A stretch of 64,000 nt of DNA, taken from Carnegiea gigantea. Its lineage: Eukaryota > Streptophyta > Magnoliopsida > Caryophyllales > Cactaceae. How positions within the stretch are numbered: position 1 is the stretch's first letter; each line of letters begins with the position of its first letter. A program made the position numbers and the translations under genes. Shown here piece by piece: positions 46,369 through 57,931 of the stretch. The stretch lies in contig JAKOGI010000003.1 in NCBI GenBank assembly GCA_029747015.1, positions 902,501 to 966,500 on the forward strand. Direction: 5' to 3'. The notes under the pieces were generated by a model. It saw only the letters and a list, made by a program, of their open reading frames with translations, had not been told where the DNA came from and did not search any database.

Positions 46369-47785
46369 TGTTAGAATGTATAAGGTTTTGATGATAACAA
46401 ATCCAAGTGTTGTAGTTGTGTTGTTGTTCCAAACAAGCTTTACCAACAGGGCCTTACTGCTGTTTTTCAATATATTAAAACTGCTTGACTAATGGTTTAT
46501 CAAGAACAGGTACTCAAGTCAGCGATGTAAGAACAACCATGAGGAACAGGCTCTGTAAGGTGTTTGAAATATGTCCTGTGAAGTGTTTGAAGCATAGATA
46601 TAAGCGCAGCCGTGAGGAACAGGTTCTGTGAAGTGTTTGCAGCAGATTCGTCTTTCTACAAGATGACTAGTGGTTACAACAAGATGTCTTGATTTAATTT
46701 GGTTTTATATTTTTAGACTCTTGTTAATATGCCAATCAGAAACTCCTAACTTACCACTTACTTGAAACGGTTTTGTTTTCTTTTGGTAAATATTTCGGAT
46801 CACCCTTCAGAACAATCCTGGAAACAGGGTGATCAGGGTGTTTCCAGAATAAGCTGCGAAAAACTGTTTTGCACGATTTTTATCTTTTGAATTTTGAGCA
46901 GCTTCTTCAAGGATTTGCAAGAAAGATTTTTTATGGAGTATCTTACCCCTTATCCTAAAAACGGTTATTAAAATCTAAGGGGATTTGCAAAATCTTTTTG
47001 AATAAAAAGAATATCCAATTTTTGGCAAGTGGATAAGGTTGTTGAGAAAAACATGGGCTAGTTGCTGAGAATCACCGCCTTATGCACACGGTTTAGGAAG
47101 TGTTTCCAGCTCATGTTTCCTCATCCCTTGTGGCTAAAGAATTCTATATTCTTTAGGGATTTTAGTTTCCAAAAATTTGAGGAATTATTTTTCCAAGCAT
47201 TATATAAAGTCGCTTCTTAGAACGATAGAAGCATCGGTTTTCAAAAAGAAAAATTCAGTGTTCATGAGCTTAAAAGTTTGAAAAGAAAACCGTGTCTAGT
47301 GAGTGAGTTATTTGAGCTTTCAAAGTTGACATACTAGGACTTCATTGTACCCTATATTAGCTTAGTTGAGAAGCATTGTAATAGGGTGTTTTTCTTTATA
47401 CTCTTCTTTCACAAAAGTGAGTTGAGTGTGTGTCCAAATCAAGGGGATTTTGGACGTGGGGTAACCTGTCTTAGGGAAGACGGTTACGTGGGTTGCAATT
47501 TGTAACAAGGTGTGTTACTATTGTAACGTGATTAGCCCGTTTAGTGAAGTGTTTAAATCCTACACGAGGTAGGTCGTGGTTTTTAACCTCAGTTGGGCTA
47601 GAGGTGTTTTCCACGTAAAAATCCTGTGTCCATTATTTCCGCATTCAATTTTGTTGGATTTTCGCTTCTGCTTATCTCAGAAACAACCTGTGCGAACAGG
47701 GCCTAAGACTGTTTGCCAGCAACTTGCGAAAATCGGACACCACAATTCACCCCCCTCTTGTGGTTGTGTACTCTCTAAATCAACA
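46369..47785 (+). repeat. 5' LTR of the SIRE element
   Basis: TGTTAGAATG to AAATCAACA, with a TATATAAA box at 47,201-47,208 that should drive transcription, and the CACCCCCCTC block just before the end. GAACAGG-type motifs recur in it. Confidence 0.92.
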
Positions 47786-47842
47786 AGTGGTATCAGAGCA
47801 GGTTCTCCTTTGAAAGGCTAACACCTTGAGAGATCCTTGAAG

Positions 47843-49582
47843 ATGAGTACCCCACAAGGCATGCTTGAAGGTCAATCCATAACTCGACCACCATACTTCA
47901 ATGGCCAACACTATGGTTGGTGGAAGAATAGGATGGAAAACTACATCCAAGCAGAGGACTATGAGTTGTGGATGCTCATTAAGAATGAACCACTCATCCC
48001 AAAGAAAATAACTGAAGATGGAAAGTCAATCCCCAAGGAGCCTAAAGAATTCAATACTGAAGATTACAAAATGATGGAGAAGAATGCCAAAGCCAGGAAA
48101 CTTCTATATTTTGGCCTAGGCCCTTATGAATATACTCGCATATCTGAATGTGAGTCGGCCAAAGAAATCTGGGATGCTTTGCAAGTAGCTCACGAAGGGA
48201 CCAATCAAGTAAAGCAATCCCGGATTGAATTGCTTATGAAAAAATATGAGCTGTTTGAGATGGGTGATCGTGAAAGTGTGATGGACATGTACACTCGCTT
48301 CACTCACATAACGAATGAGCTAAAATCCTTGGGAAAATCCTTCACCACCGAAGAATTGGTGAGGAAGATCCTAAGAATTTTACCTCATTCTTGGGAAGCG
48401 AAAGTAACGGCCATCCAAGAAGCTAAAGACATGAACAAGATCACCCTAGATGAGCTGATTGGCAACCTCCAAACGTATGAACTTAGGAAAAATTCTCAAC
48501 AGAAAGATAAGACAAAGAGAGATCAAGGTCTTGCACTAAAGGCCTTAGAAGATGATTCTGATTCTGATGAGGAGGAGATTGCCATGATCACTCAAAAGTT
48601 CAAGAAGTTCTTCAAGAAAGTCACAGAAAATAGCAAAAGGAAGGACTTCAGCAAGACGAGGAACACCTCTCGGGAACAGTTCTCCGGGTGTTTCAAGTGT
48701 GGCAAACTGGACCACATTGTGAGAAACTGCCCACTGCACAAAGAAGAACAAGAACCCGAACACCCTAGAAAACAGGGGAGGAAACAGGGTGTAAGCAGCT
48801 CAGTGAAAAGGTTCTCAAAAGCTATGCTCGCGGCCTGGGGAGACTCAAGTGAGGATGAGGAAGGGTCTGAAGTTGGGGAACCTGATGTAGCACTCATGGC
48901 AAGAAGTAACACTGATTCAGATGATGGATCAATAGATAGTCTGACTCAACTCAAGAACAAGGTACGTGGTCTAAATAAATCAACTCTTGAGGAATTAGTG
49001 TACACTATAATGGATATATGTGTTGAATTAAAAAGGGATGTTCGAGATCTAGAACTTGAAAATGAAAGCCTTAAATTGGAAAAACTTGAAGTTGACAAAG
49101 AAACTCTTGCCTTGCATGAAAACATCAATGTGCTTAAAGAAACTCTACTCATGAAAGAAGAGACTTGTTCCACTAAATTGACTGAGCTGGAAAAAGAATC
49201 CCTTGACTTAAAAGGTAAGGTCGAGTCCTTGCTTGTAGAAAATAAAAACTTGCTTGAGAAAATGAAACAAATGGAATCAGACCTTGCCACAAACAAGCTC
49301 TGGAACAGGTCCTCACAAGCACTTGAATGGTTAAACACCCATCATAGTCGAAATAGAAGAGGACTAGGTTTTGTGCCTAAGATGACCTACCCAGTGAATA
49401 GAAAATATGTAGGATTATCTGAGAATATTGTATGTTATCACTGTGGTAAAATGGGTCATTACCGTTATACTTGTCCCTCAAGAAAGTATGCCATTAAAAG
49501 GAACTCAGTGCACGTAAAACAAATATGGGTTAGGAAAGATGAGATTTGTACCTCTAAAGGAATGGGACCCAAGTGGATCTAG
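47843..49582 (+). CDS. SIRE-type Gag
   Basis: 579 codons from an ATG at 47843 to a TAG at 49580. The N-terminus carries the SIRE Gag signature (TRPPYFNGQHYGWWKNRMENY), followed by the UBN2-type capsid region (AKEIWDALQVAHEGTNQVK; ELVRKILRILPHSWEAKV). A first CCHC knuckle CFKCGKLDHIVRNC lies near residue 285. A long charged region strongly predicted as coiled coil (about residues 370-490, Leu/Glu/Lys heptads) leads to a second CCHC knuckle CYHCGKMGHYRYTC near residue 531. The gag and pol frames are the same frame, separated by TAG at 49580 and TGA at 49601. Confidence 0.9.
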   Translation: MSTPQGMLEGQSITRPPYFNGQHYGWWKNRMENYIQAEDYELWMLIKNEPLIPKKITEDGKSIPKEPKEFNTEDYKMMEKNAKARKLLYFGLGPYEYTRISECESAKEIWDALQVAHEGTNQVKQSRIELLMKKYELFEMGDRESVMDMYTRFTHITNELKSLGKSFTTEELVRKILRILPHSWEAKVTAIQEAKDMNKITLDELIGNLQTYELRKNSQQKDKTKRDQGLALKALEDDSDSDEEEIAMITQKFKKFFKKVTENSKRKDFSKTRNTSREQFSGCFKCGKLDHIVRNCPLHKEEQEPEHPRKQGRKQGVSSSVKRFSKAMLAAWGDSSEDEEGSEVGEPDVALMARSNTDSDDGSIDSLTQLKNKVRGLNKSTLEELVYTIMDICVELKRDVRDLELENESLKLEKLEVDKETLALHENINVLKETLLMKEETCSTKLTELEKESLDLKGKVESLLVENKNLLEKMKQMESDLATNKLWNRSSQALEWLNTHHSRNRRGLGFVPKMTYPVNRKYVGLSENIVCYHCGKMGHYRYTCPSRKYAIKRNSVHVKQIWVRKDEICTSKGMGPKWI

Positions 49583-49609
49583 GTTCCCAAAACTAACCCT
49601 TGATTTGTT

Positions 49610-52600
49610 TTGCAGGCTGAAGTAAGAGAGAACAACCCAGCAAACAGTGCAGGGAATAGTCTAGGGAACAAGCAGCTGTGGTATGTTGACAGTGGGTGTT
49701 CGAGGCATATGACTGGTAAAAGATCCAATTTTCTCTCACTTACAACTTCAGAAGGTAGGAGTGTGGCATTTGGAAACGGTAAATCCGGGACAATTGTCGG
49801 CATAGGTAAGATAGGTGAGTCACTCTCCCATTCAATTGATAATGTTTATTTTGTGGATGGATTAAAACACAACTTGCTAAGTGTGTCCCAACTGTGCGAC
49901 AAAGACAACCTAGTAGTGTTCTCACCAACACGTTGCTTGGTTGTGAATATGAACACAGGAGATGTTGTGTTGAGGGGGAAGCGACACAAGAATGTTTATA
50001 AAGTGTGTATCTCCACTCTTCCCCAAAATAATTTGACTTGTTTGAGTGCCCTAAATGATGATGTTATGCTTTGGCACAAAAGGCTAGGTCATGCAAGCCA
50101 CTCACTTTTGAACAAACTTGTAACCAAAGACTTAGTGGTAGGCTTACCTTCCATCAAATTCAATGATGACAAGGTATGTGATGCATGTGCCAAAGGCAAA
50201 CAAGTCAAAAATTCATTTAAATCTAAAAAATGTGTAAGCACTACTCGACCTCTTGAATTGATACATATGGATCTATGTGGTCCAATGAGGATCATGAGCC
50301 GAGGTGGCAAGAGGTATGTGCTTGTGATAGTGGATGACTACTCTCGTTTCACTTGGACTTTGTTTTTGGCTTCTAAAGATGAAACCTTTGAAAAATTTCT
50401 TGCTTTCATTAAAAAGATTGAAAAGAGAGTAGGACATTCCTTGGTATGCTTAAGGTCTGACCATGGGACAGAATTTGAAAATTCGAGCTTTATTGATTAT
50501 TGTAATGAGCATGGTGTTGATCATAATTTTTCAGCTCCAAGAACACCCCAACAGAACGGGGTGGTAGAACGCAAAAATCGCACTCTAGAGGACATGACTA
50601 GAACAATGCTTGTTACTAGTGGTCTTCCTAGAAACTTTTGGGCTGAAGCTTTGAATACATCATGTTACATTATAAATAGATGCATGATTAAACCTATTCT
50701 TAACAAAACTCCTTATGAACTTTTCAAGGGAAGAAAACCTAATATTATGCATTTGAGAGTTTTTGGTTGTAAATGTTTTGTGCATAATAATGGAAAGGAT
50801 GCCTTAGGGAAATTTGATCCAAGGAGTGATGAAGCAATATTCCTTGGTTACTCCTCGCATAGTAAGGCATACAAAGTGTTTAATAAGAGAATCTTGTGTG
50901 TTGAGGAAAGTGTGCATATGCTTTTTGATGAAACTAACTCTCTAAGCGAGAATGATGCACAGAAAGAAGACTTCGAACTAGGTCTTGTTAGAAAAGACGT
51001 GTTGTTTCAAGATGATCAAGGTAAGGATCAACCTGAGGGATTAAGGCCTGAAGTTGTTCTTCAGGAAGGTAAGCAAGGTGTGAACCAAACAGGGGGAAAC
51101 AGGATGGAACCCTGTTCGGGACAACACCAGCCGAATCTTTCAGGAATAAATCCAGGAACAAGCTCCCAAACAGGCTCGAGAACAGGTTCTGGACCTGTTT
51201 CACCGAGTATTCCAGCTAGGATGGAGAGCGAGTCTGTGAACCCACTTTCACCACGATCATGGAAATACCAAAGTTCACATCCTCTTGATCAAATTTTGTC
51301 TGATATTAATGCAGGAGTTCAAACTAGATCTAGACTCAAAAATTTCTGTGCTTTCTATGCTTTTCTCTCAAAAATTGAGCCTAAGAATATTAATGAAGCC
51401 CTTGCAGATTCAGATTGGGTCACAGCCATGCAAGAAGAACTCCATCAGTTTGAAAGGAACAAGGTATGGCACCTTGTGCCACGGCCAGAGGATAGAACAA
51501 TCATTGGAACCAAGTGGGTGTTCCGTAACAAGCTGGATGAGTGCGGAACAGTCACTAGAAACAAGGCCCGGCTGGTGGTTCAAGGCTACAACCAAGAAGA
51601 GGGAATTGATTATGAAGAAACCTTTGCACCTGTTGCAAGGATGGAGGCTATTCGAATCTTGATAGCATTTGCAGCCCATATGGAGATCAAGTTGTATCAA
51701 ATGGATGTCAAAAGTGCATTTTTAAATGGGTACCTCAAAGAAGAAGTGTATGTCAAACAACCCCCTGGTTTTGAAAGTAATGAATTTCCTAACCATGTTT
51801 TCAAACTTGACAAAGCACTTTATGGTTTAAAACAAGCCCCTAGAGCTTGGTATGAGCGGTTGTCAAGCTTTTTATTAGAAAATGGTTTTACAAGAGGCAA
51901 GGTAGACAACACCTTGTTTCTAAAATCTAAGGGGGAACATTTGTTGATTGTCCAAGTATATGTCGATGACATCATATTTGGTGCAACTCATCATGATTTG
52001 TGCAATGAATTTTCAAAAATGATGAGGAGTGAGTTTGAAATGAGCATGATGGGTGAGCTTAATTTCTTTCTAGGCTTGCAAATCAAGCAAACTTCAAACG
52101 GCACCATGATCCATCAACAAAAGTATATCAAAGAGTTACTTAAGCACTTTAAGATGGAGTCGGCCAAGCCCATTGATACTCCCATCTCTCCCTCAACCAG
52201 GCTGGTAATGGATGATGGTAGTCCCTCAGTTGAGGAGAAATCCTATAGGGGCATGATAGGGTCACTCCTATACCTGACGGCTAGTAGACCTGACATTGTT
52301 TTCAGTGTTGGTCTATGTGCACGTTTTCAGTCTAACCCTAAAGAAACTCATCTTAAGGCTGTAAAAAGAATTTTAAGATACTTAAAACATACACCTGATC
52401 TAGCCTTATGGTATCCTAGAGGTTGCAACTTTGATCTTGTTGGGTATGCTGATGCTGATTATGCAGGTTTTTTGGTTGATAGAAAAAGCACCTCAGGTAT
52501 GGCTTACTTTCTTAGACCTTGTTTGGTATCTTGGGCAACCAAGAAACAACTCTCTGTTGCCTTGTCCACAGCAGAAGCTGAATATGTGGCAGCTGCATCT

Positions 52601-52903
52601 TGCTGTGCTCAGTTATTATGGATAAGACAACAACTCAAGGACTTTTGTGTTGACATAGGATGCATTCCTATTTATTGTGACAATACAAGTGCAATTAACA
52701 TTGCCAAAAATCCATGTCAACCCAAAAGAACAAAACATATTGACATTCGTCATCATTTCTTAAGAGACAATGTTGAAAAAGGAGTGATCTCAATGAATTT
52801 CTGTGCCACTAAAAATCAAATTGCTGACATATTCACCAAGGCATTGAGTAGAGAACAATTTGAAAGGAATAGACTCGAACTAGGCTTAATTAGAACAACC
52901 TGA
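49610..52903 (+). CDS. SIRE-type Pol (protease, integrase, reverse transcriptase, RNase H)
   Basis: About 1,096 codons, uninterrupted, in the same frame as gag but without an ATG near its start, so it would be made only as a fusion or by readthrough. Domains in order: retropepsin with [13 protein letters not shown] (about residue 25), pre-integrase [10 protein letters not shown] (about 148), and integrase with [16 protein letters not shown] and [11 protein letters not shown] (the D,D,E residues; about 215-325). Then come reverse transcriptase with [22 protein letters not shown] and YVDDIIFG (about 635-790), and RNase H with ADADYAG and STAEAEYVA, ending near KHIDIRHHF. All catalytic residues seen are intact. 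It stops with TGA at 52901. Confidence 0.92.
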   Translation: MQAEVRENNPANSAGNSLGNKQLWYVDSGCSRHMTGKRSNFLSLTTSEGRSVAFGNGKSGTIVGIGKIGESLSHSIDNVYFVDGLKHNLLSVSQLCDKDNLVVFSPTRCLVVNMNTGDVVLRGKRHKNVYKVCISTLPQNNLTCLSALNDDVMLWHKRLGHASHSLLNKLVTKDLVVGLPSIKFNDDKVCDACAKGKQVKNSFKSKKCVSTTRPLELIHMDLCGPMRIMSRGGKRYVLVIVDDYSRFTWTLFLASKDETFEKFLAFIKKIEKRVGHSLVCLRSDHGTEFENSSFIDYCNEHGVDHNFSAPRTPQQNGVVERKNRTLEDMTRTMLVTSGLPRNFWAEALNTSCYIINRCMIKPILNKTPYELFKGRKPNIMHLRVFGCKCFVHNNGKDALGKFDPRSDEAIFLGYSSHSKAYKVFNKRILCVEESVHMLFDETNSLSENDAQKEDFELGLVRKDVLFQDDQGKDQPEGLRPEVVLQEGKQGVNQTGGNRMEPCSGQHQPNLSGINPGTSSQTGSRTGSGPVSPSIPARMESESVNPLSPRSWKYQSSHPLDQILSDINAGVQTRSRLKNFCAFYAFLSKIEPKNINEALADSDWVTAMQEELHQFERNKVWHLVPRPEDRTIIGTKWVFRNKLDECGTVTRNKARLVVQGYNQEEGIDYEETFAPVARMEAIRILIAFAAHMEIKLYQMDVKSAFLNGYLKEEVYVKQPPGFESNEFPNHVFKLDKALYGLKQAPRAWYERLSSFLLENGFTRGKVDNTLFLKSKGEHLLIVQVYVDDIIFGATHHDLCNEFSKMMRSEFEMSMMGELNFFLGLQIKQTSNGTMIHQQKYIKELLKHFKMESAKPIDTPISPSTRLVMDDGSPSVEEKSYRGMIGSLLYLTASRPDIVFSVGLCARFQSNPKETHLKAVKRILRYLKHTPDLALWYPRGCNFDLVGYADADYAGFLVDRKSTSGMAYFLRPCLVSWATKKQLSVALSTAEAEYVAAASCCAQLLWIRQQLKDFCVDIGCIPIYCDNTSAINIAKNPCQPKRTKHIDIRHHFLRDNVEKGVISMNFCATKNQIADIFTKALSREQFERNRLELGLIRTT

Positions 52904-53339
52904 CCAACCTGTTCTCTCACCCTGTTTGTAACATTTAAAAGTTACGGGTACAACATGTTAAATTTTTTTGTTTGCAATCAACTTCTGTGCTATGTTTAGC
53001 ATATGTGAGGTTTACAACCTGCTGACACTTGTTGAGGTCTAATGAGATTGCCCTTATTGTCCCATGTTACCGAGTAAGTAACCTCAAGAACAAGCACCAG
53101 GAACAGGTACGCCTCTTGTTTGTCAAATATGTGCAACAAATTGAAAATTGCTAATCTCTTCCCGAGGCGTGCGCGGCCTAAATAAATGCAAAAGCCCGTT
53201 GCAAAACGGGCAAAATCTTTGAAAGATTTCGCATGTCTCTCTCTTTAAAGCTCTCTTGCTCAATCTCTCACCTCCACCGAAACTCTCTTGCTCTGAAACT
53301 CTGTTCAAGAAACCCTAATCTCTCTCCTTCCTCTGAAAA

Positions 53340-55320
53340 ATGGCGTCTCCCATTAGCTCCGAGAGCTCCTCGACCTCGACTCAGGGCAACCAGACACAGA
53401 GCACAGCCTTGCAAACAGCCACAGCTCTGTTTGCGCCTACACAATTTCTGACGGCCCTCACGGAAGGTAAAACTACTAAACCTTCTCGACCCATTGTCTA
53501 TAAACCTTTTGGGTTTTTGAAAAGCATCGGCCTTAGAACAGTGAATCTGAAATTGGAAGACATCCCTTACAAATTTGGGTGGGAATTGATTTTGTTTGGA
53601 GAAACGGGGGCATGTAAACCCCAAGAACCTGTTGGGGCATCTGAAAGAGAAATTGGGCCTTTAGATGAAATCTTTTTGTTCGATCATGAACTAGATGACA
53701 TCAGTTCGCTTGGGCTGTTTCTAGAGCAGGAAACAGGGCCAGAAACAGGGCCTAAGGTTTTTAGGGATGACCTAGGGGAGGATTTGTCAAAAGAAGAAGG
53801 GGGAAGTAGTGGTCAAATGGAGGAGCCTCCTGTGAAGCCTGAACAAGCCACACCGGTACCACCAACCGGTGAGAAACGTAAACGATACAAAATTGTGGCT
53901 AGGCGTACTAGAATGCCAAGAACACGACCACCATCAAGGTCTAAAAGCGGCCAGACTGAAGAACCCTCAAAAAGTGAAGCCCCTGTCAAACCAAAACCAT
54001 AAATCTCCTCTTCGTCTAAACCCACAAACAGGCCAACTCGAAAATCAGCCCGAATTGCCTTCCACTCCACACCTCGTCCTGCCAAACAGTCATCCCCTGT
54101 TGTTGAGGAAATTGATTTTTCCTCTGAGCCTTCAACAGATAGCGACACTGAGAACACCACCTTCAAATAGGGCACTCCCGTGTTCTCAGAGTCCTCAGAG
54201 GATAAGCCTCTGTCTGCACCAAAATCGACTTCCATTTTACACTCCAAACCATCACCCCTCAAAACTCCCAAGAGAAAAGCCTCTCTCAAACACGCCTCCA
54301 CCCAAGACCCTCCTACTGAGCCTCAACCTAAAAGAGCCAAGAAGTCTACCCCGTCCGCAATCTCAGCCAAACTGACCCAACTGCTTCAGAGACGGGTAGT
54401 CAGGGGCAAAATTATCAAGGTAAAATATTTTGAGGAACAGGGTCTGGGGGTGTTTCTGCACAAGCTGCGTGCACAGGGGTGGTATGAGCTGTTTACAAAC
54501 ACCTAGTTAGGGTGTTCTGTACATGAGTTGGCAGAGTTCTATGCCAACTGCACTGTCACCGAAGGAGTGGTGACAAGTACTGTTAATGGGAAGCAGCTTC
54601 GCTTTGATGCGAAGATATTAGGAAAAATTCTGGGGATTCCCTCCTCGGGCTTTGATATATATGTGAGAGAAGACAAGACTATTCTAGGGACAGCCAGGCT
54701 GCTGGAACTCGCCCAAAAATTTAGCCAGCAATCAAGCCTCCAAACACCCAAGTCCGTGAAGAAAGGGGACATGACATCGCTCCATCAATTGATATTCTGG
54801 TTTATCATCAAGAATGTCATCTCCCAGGGGCCAGGGTCGCAATCTTGCTGATGCCATGGATCAATGTTTGATGGATCTGATGGACAAGGAAGAGCAAATC
54901 AACCTTCCTGCCATCATGATTCGCCACATAGCAAGAATTGCAAACACCTCCAGGGAACATGACCTGGGATACGGCTTCCTCCTGACTAGTGTGTTTGAGC
55001 ACTTTGGGGTGACTCTGCAGAAGAAGGTGGGTGCTCAGTTCATTAATGAGATTGGGAGTAACACCCTTATGGGGTGTGGATACACTTTGGTTGAAGGGTC
55101 TGCCTCAGAACAGGGGACCAGAACACCCCGTCCTCCTGTTCCTGGCAGTTCCTCAGTCAAGCTTGAGGCTGCTTTGGAAGAAAACTCTCGACTCAGTGCT
55201 GAGCTTACTGCTGTAAAGGCTGCCCTGGATGAGGAAAAGGCTCTCAATGCAAAACGCCATGAAGATATCCTCGCCCTTCTCTCTTCCCTCTCAGCAAAAT
55301 TTTCCCCTCCTGCTTTCTGA
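53340..55320 (+). pseudogene. SIRE envelope-like ORF, decayed
   Basis: It starts with ATG at 53340, 436 bp after pol. The first 220 codons run to TAA at 54000. The same frame continues past TAG at 54168 and TAG at 54504, and the frame then shifts by one near 54,810-54,850 to a segment ending TGA at 55318. Seen in the sequence: a Ser/Thr-rich start, a region resembling the 'putative plant transposon protein' family (EFYANCTVTEGV; LGIPSSGFDIYV), a basic, Pro/Ser-rich middle and a C-terminal coiled coil. This matches the position and make-up of the envelope-like ORF of SIRE elements. No signal peptide or transmembrane segment was evident. Function as an envelope is unproven even in intact copies. 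Confidence 0.75.
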
Positions 55321-55805
55321 TCACCCCCCATCTGTTGTTCTCATAGCTTGTTCTTACTTCTCTTGGTTATCCTCTCTTGCTAGTTTGCACTTTTCTGTTG
55401 TACTCTTTTGATGAATGACAGGTTATCTTATTTTTGATTGGCTTTGCCTTACTTGCTTTTGTTGCGAATTGCTTGTGTGTGACTAGGATGGCCAATCTCA
55501 TTACCGTACCAACACACTTGAGTGTATCGCCTGTTGACTTTTCTCCATTACCCAAGTGGTGGTGATAGCAAACACCCTGTGTTTGACTGTTCGCCCCTAC
55601 TTTTTAATGATGCCAAAAGGGGGAAGATAGGTTGACCAATATATTGTTTTAGTTTTGCCATGGACAAGTTAAATTTCTTACACTTTTTCGATACTGACTG
55701 CTTCATGTGAATTATCGGTCCTATAAATAATTGGCGCTAATCACTTCAATTGTCCTTGAAAGTCAATATGGTCACTTGGTTTGTCATCATCAAAAAGGGG
55801 GAATT
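55321..55805 (+). other. SIRE 3' untranslated region
   Basis: Non-coding sequence between the envelope-like remnant and the 3' LTR. It contains GATGATGCCAAAAGGGGGAA (about 55,607) and the polypurine tract AAAAAGGGGGAATT at its end. The first of these resembles a second, upstream polypurine tract. Confidence 0.6.
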
Positions 55806-57223
55806 TGTTAGAATGTATAAGGTTTTGATGATAACAAATCCAAGTGTTGTAGTTGTGTTGTTGTTCCAAACAGGCTTTACCAACAGGGCCTTACTGCTGT
55901 TTTTCAATATATTAAAACTGCTTGACTAATGGTTTATCAAGAACAGGTACTCAAGTCAGCGATGTAAGAACAACCATAAGGAACAGGCTCTGTAAGGTGT
56001 TTGAAACATGTCCTGTGAAGTGTTTGAAGCATATGATATAAGTGCAGCCGTGAGGAACAGGTTCTGTGAAGTGTTTGCAGCAGATTCGTCTCTCTACAAG
56101 ATGACTAGTGGTTACAACAAGATGTCTTGATTTAATTTGGTTTTATATTTTTAGACTCTTGTTAATATGCCAATCAGAAACTCTTAACTTACCACTTACT
56201 TGAAACGGTTTTGTTTTCTTTTGGTAAATATTTCGGATCATCCTTCAGAATAATCCTGGAAACAGGGTGATCAGGGTGTTTCCAGAATAAGCTACGAAAA
56301 ACTGTTTTGCACGATTTTTATTTTTTGAATTTTGAGCAGCTTCTTCAAGGATTTAAAAGAAAGATTTTTTATGGAGTATCTTACCCCTTATCCTAAAAAC
56401 AGTTATTAAAATCTAAGGGGATTTGCAAAATCTTTTTTGAATAAAAAGAATATCCAATTTTTGGCAAGTGGATAAGGTTGTTGAGAAAAACATGGGCTAG
56501 TTGCTGAGAATCACCGCCTTATGCACACGGTTTAGGAAGTGTTTCCAGCTCATGTTTCCTCATCCCTTGTGGCTAAAGGATTCTATATTCTTTAGGGATT
56601 TTAGTTTCCAAAAATTTGAAGAATTGTTTTTCCAAGCACTATATAAAGTCGCTTCTTAGAACGATAGAAGCATCGATTTTTAAAAAGAAAAATTCAGTGT
56701 TCATGAGCTTAAAAGTTTGAAAAGAAAACTGTGTCTAGTGAGTGAGTTATTTGAGCTTTCAAAGTTGGCATACTAGGACTTCATTGTACCCTATATTAGC
56801 TTAGTTGAGAAGCATTGTAATAGGGTGTTTTTCTTTATACTCTTCTTTCACAAAAGTGAGTTGAGTGTGTGTCCAAATCAAGGGGATTTTGGACGTGGGG
56901 TAACCTGTCTTAGGGAAGACAGTTACGTGGGTTGCAATTTGTAACAAGGTGTGTTACTATTGTAACGTGATTAGCCCGTTTAGTGAAGTGTTTAAATCCT
57001 ACAGAGGTAGGTCGTGGTTTTTACCTCAGTTGGGCTAGAGGTGTTTTCCACGTAAAAATCCTGTGTCCATTATTTCCGCATTCAATTTTGTTGGATTTTC
57101 GCTTCTGCTTATCTCAGAAACAACCTGTGCGAACAGGGCCTAAGACTGTTTGCCAGCAACTTGCGAAAATCGGACACCACAATTCACCCCCCCTCTTGTG
57201 GTTGTGTACTCTCTAAATCAATA
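55806..57223 (+). repeat. 3' LTR of the SIRE element
   Basis: The same start and TATA box (56,640-56,647) as the 5' LTR. The last bases read CAATA where the 5' LTR has CAACA, a terminal mutation. It is directly preceded by the polypurine tract. Confidence 0.9.
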
Positions 57224-57389
57224 TGGAATGTTTTAGTTTAATAGATATTGCGATTGTGAACATGAGTTGCAAGATTAAATTATTTTAGTGAGCCTTGTCC
57301 TTGTCACAACGGCGGTAGCGCCTTCTATCATTAAGTCTTCCGCTGCAGTTTTTCATAAATCATATCATTAGCATTTTGGGGCCGTTACA

Positions 57390-57925
57390 GCTTTGGTATC
57401 ATAGCCAAGGTTTTAAGGGCCACTGTGTGATATCAAGTGTTTATGAGTTAGTTATCAAGGTGTGTATGAGTTATGTTAGACCAGTTAAATGAGCTATTCA
57501 CTATAAGTTCATATGTATCGGTATATATGAAGGAACCATTTCCATTTGGGTGACTCAATCATTTGGTAATATCCTGAGATTTGAGCATTAGCAAAGTGGA
57601 GTGTGGAACTATTTGGGTCACCTATTAGTGAGGCATGCTCTCATTTATCTAGGAGTCATATTGTATGTTTCATTTCTCTCATTTGTTTAAATTTTGGCAA
57701 TCGTGCACTCCGCGTATGTGACCCGTTGAGTTATGAACTCCGGCGTGTGGCCATTGAGTTATCAGCTATTGAAGAGTTCATTTTTAAGTAATTTGATTGT
57801 GTGGGTATTTAGTGGTTGGTGCTTTTAGTTGGTTTGGTTAGTCCGTTAATTTTTTTAAATTATTTATTTATCTATTTATCTATTTAGTACTTCATATTTA
57901 TCTATTTTTTGCGTAATAGTCGTCT
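57390..57925 (+). mobile_element. Start of the internal region of the Gypsy element with LTR B
   Basis: It begins with TTTGGTATCATAGCC (primer-binding site) and continues about 500 bp without a coding domain. TTTATCTATTTATCTATTTA repeats mark the approach to the inserted LINE. Confidence 0.4.
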
Positions 57926-57931
57926 TCGTTT

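Larger units (their letters stand above)
46369..57223 (+). mobile_element. SIRE-lineage Copia retrotransposon, full length with LTRs
   Basis: 10,855 bp. The LTRs are 46369-47785 (1,417 bp) and 55806-57223 (1,418 bp), differing at roughly 28 positions by eye (about 98% identical). Flanking 5-mers TGAAA and TGGAA match at 4 of 5. The primer-binding site TGGTATCAGAGCAGG begins at 47,788. The polypurine tract AAAAAGGGGGAATT lies directly before the 3' LTR. The order gag, protease-integrase-RT-RNase H, then an extra envelope-like ORF, with long LTRs, is that of the SIRE/Maximus lineage. In-frame stops separate gag from pol and interrupt the envelope-like ORF, so this copy is probably not autonomous. 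Confidence 0.92.
40296..57389 (+). mobile_element. Gypsy-type LTR B, interrupted by a solo LTR and a SIRE element (start approximate)
   Basis: The right end is GGGGCCGTTACA at 57,378-57,389, followed by TGGTATCATAGCC at 57,394-57,406, which fits the initiator-Met primer-binding site with one mismatch. Removing the solo LTR (41,014-43,476) and the SIRE element (46,369-57,223) rejoins host sequence. The rejoined part contains a CTATAAATTC TATA-like box near 43,559 and a CT-rich leader (43,612-43,645), as expected inside a large LTR of about 3.7 kb. The left boundary near 40,296 is an estimate. Confidence 0.4.
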
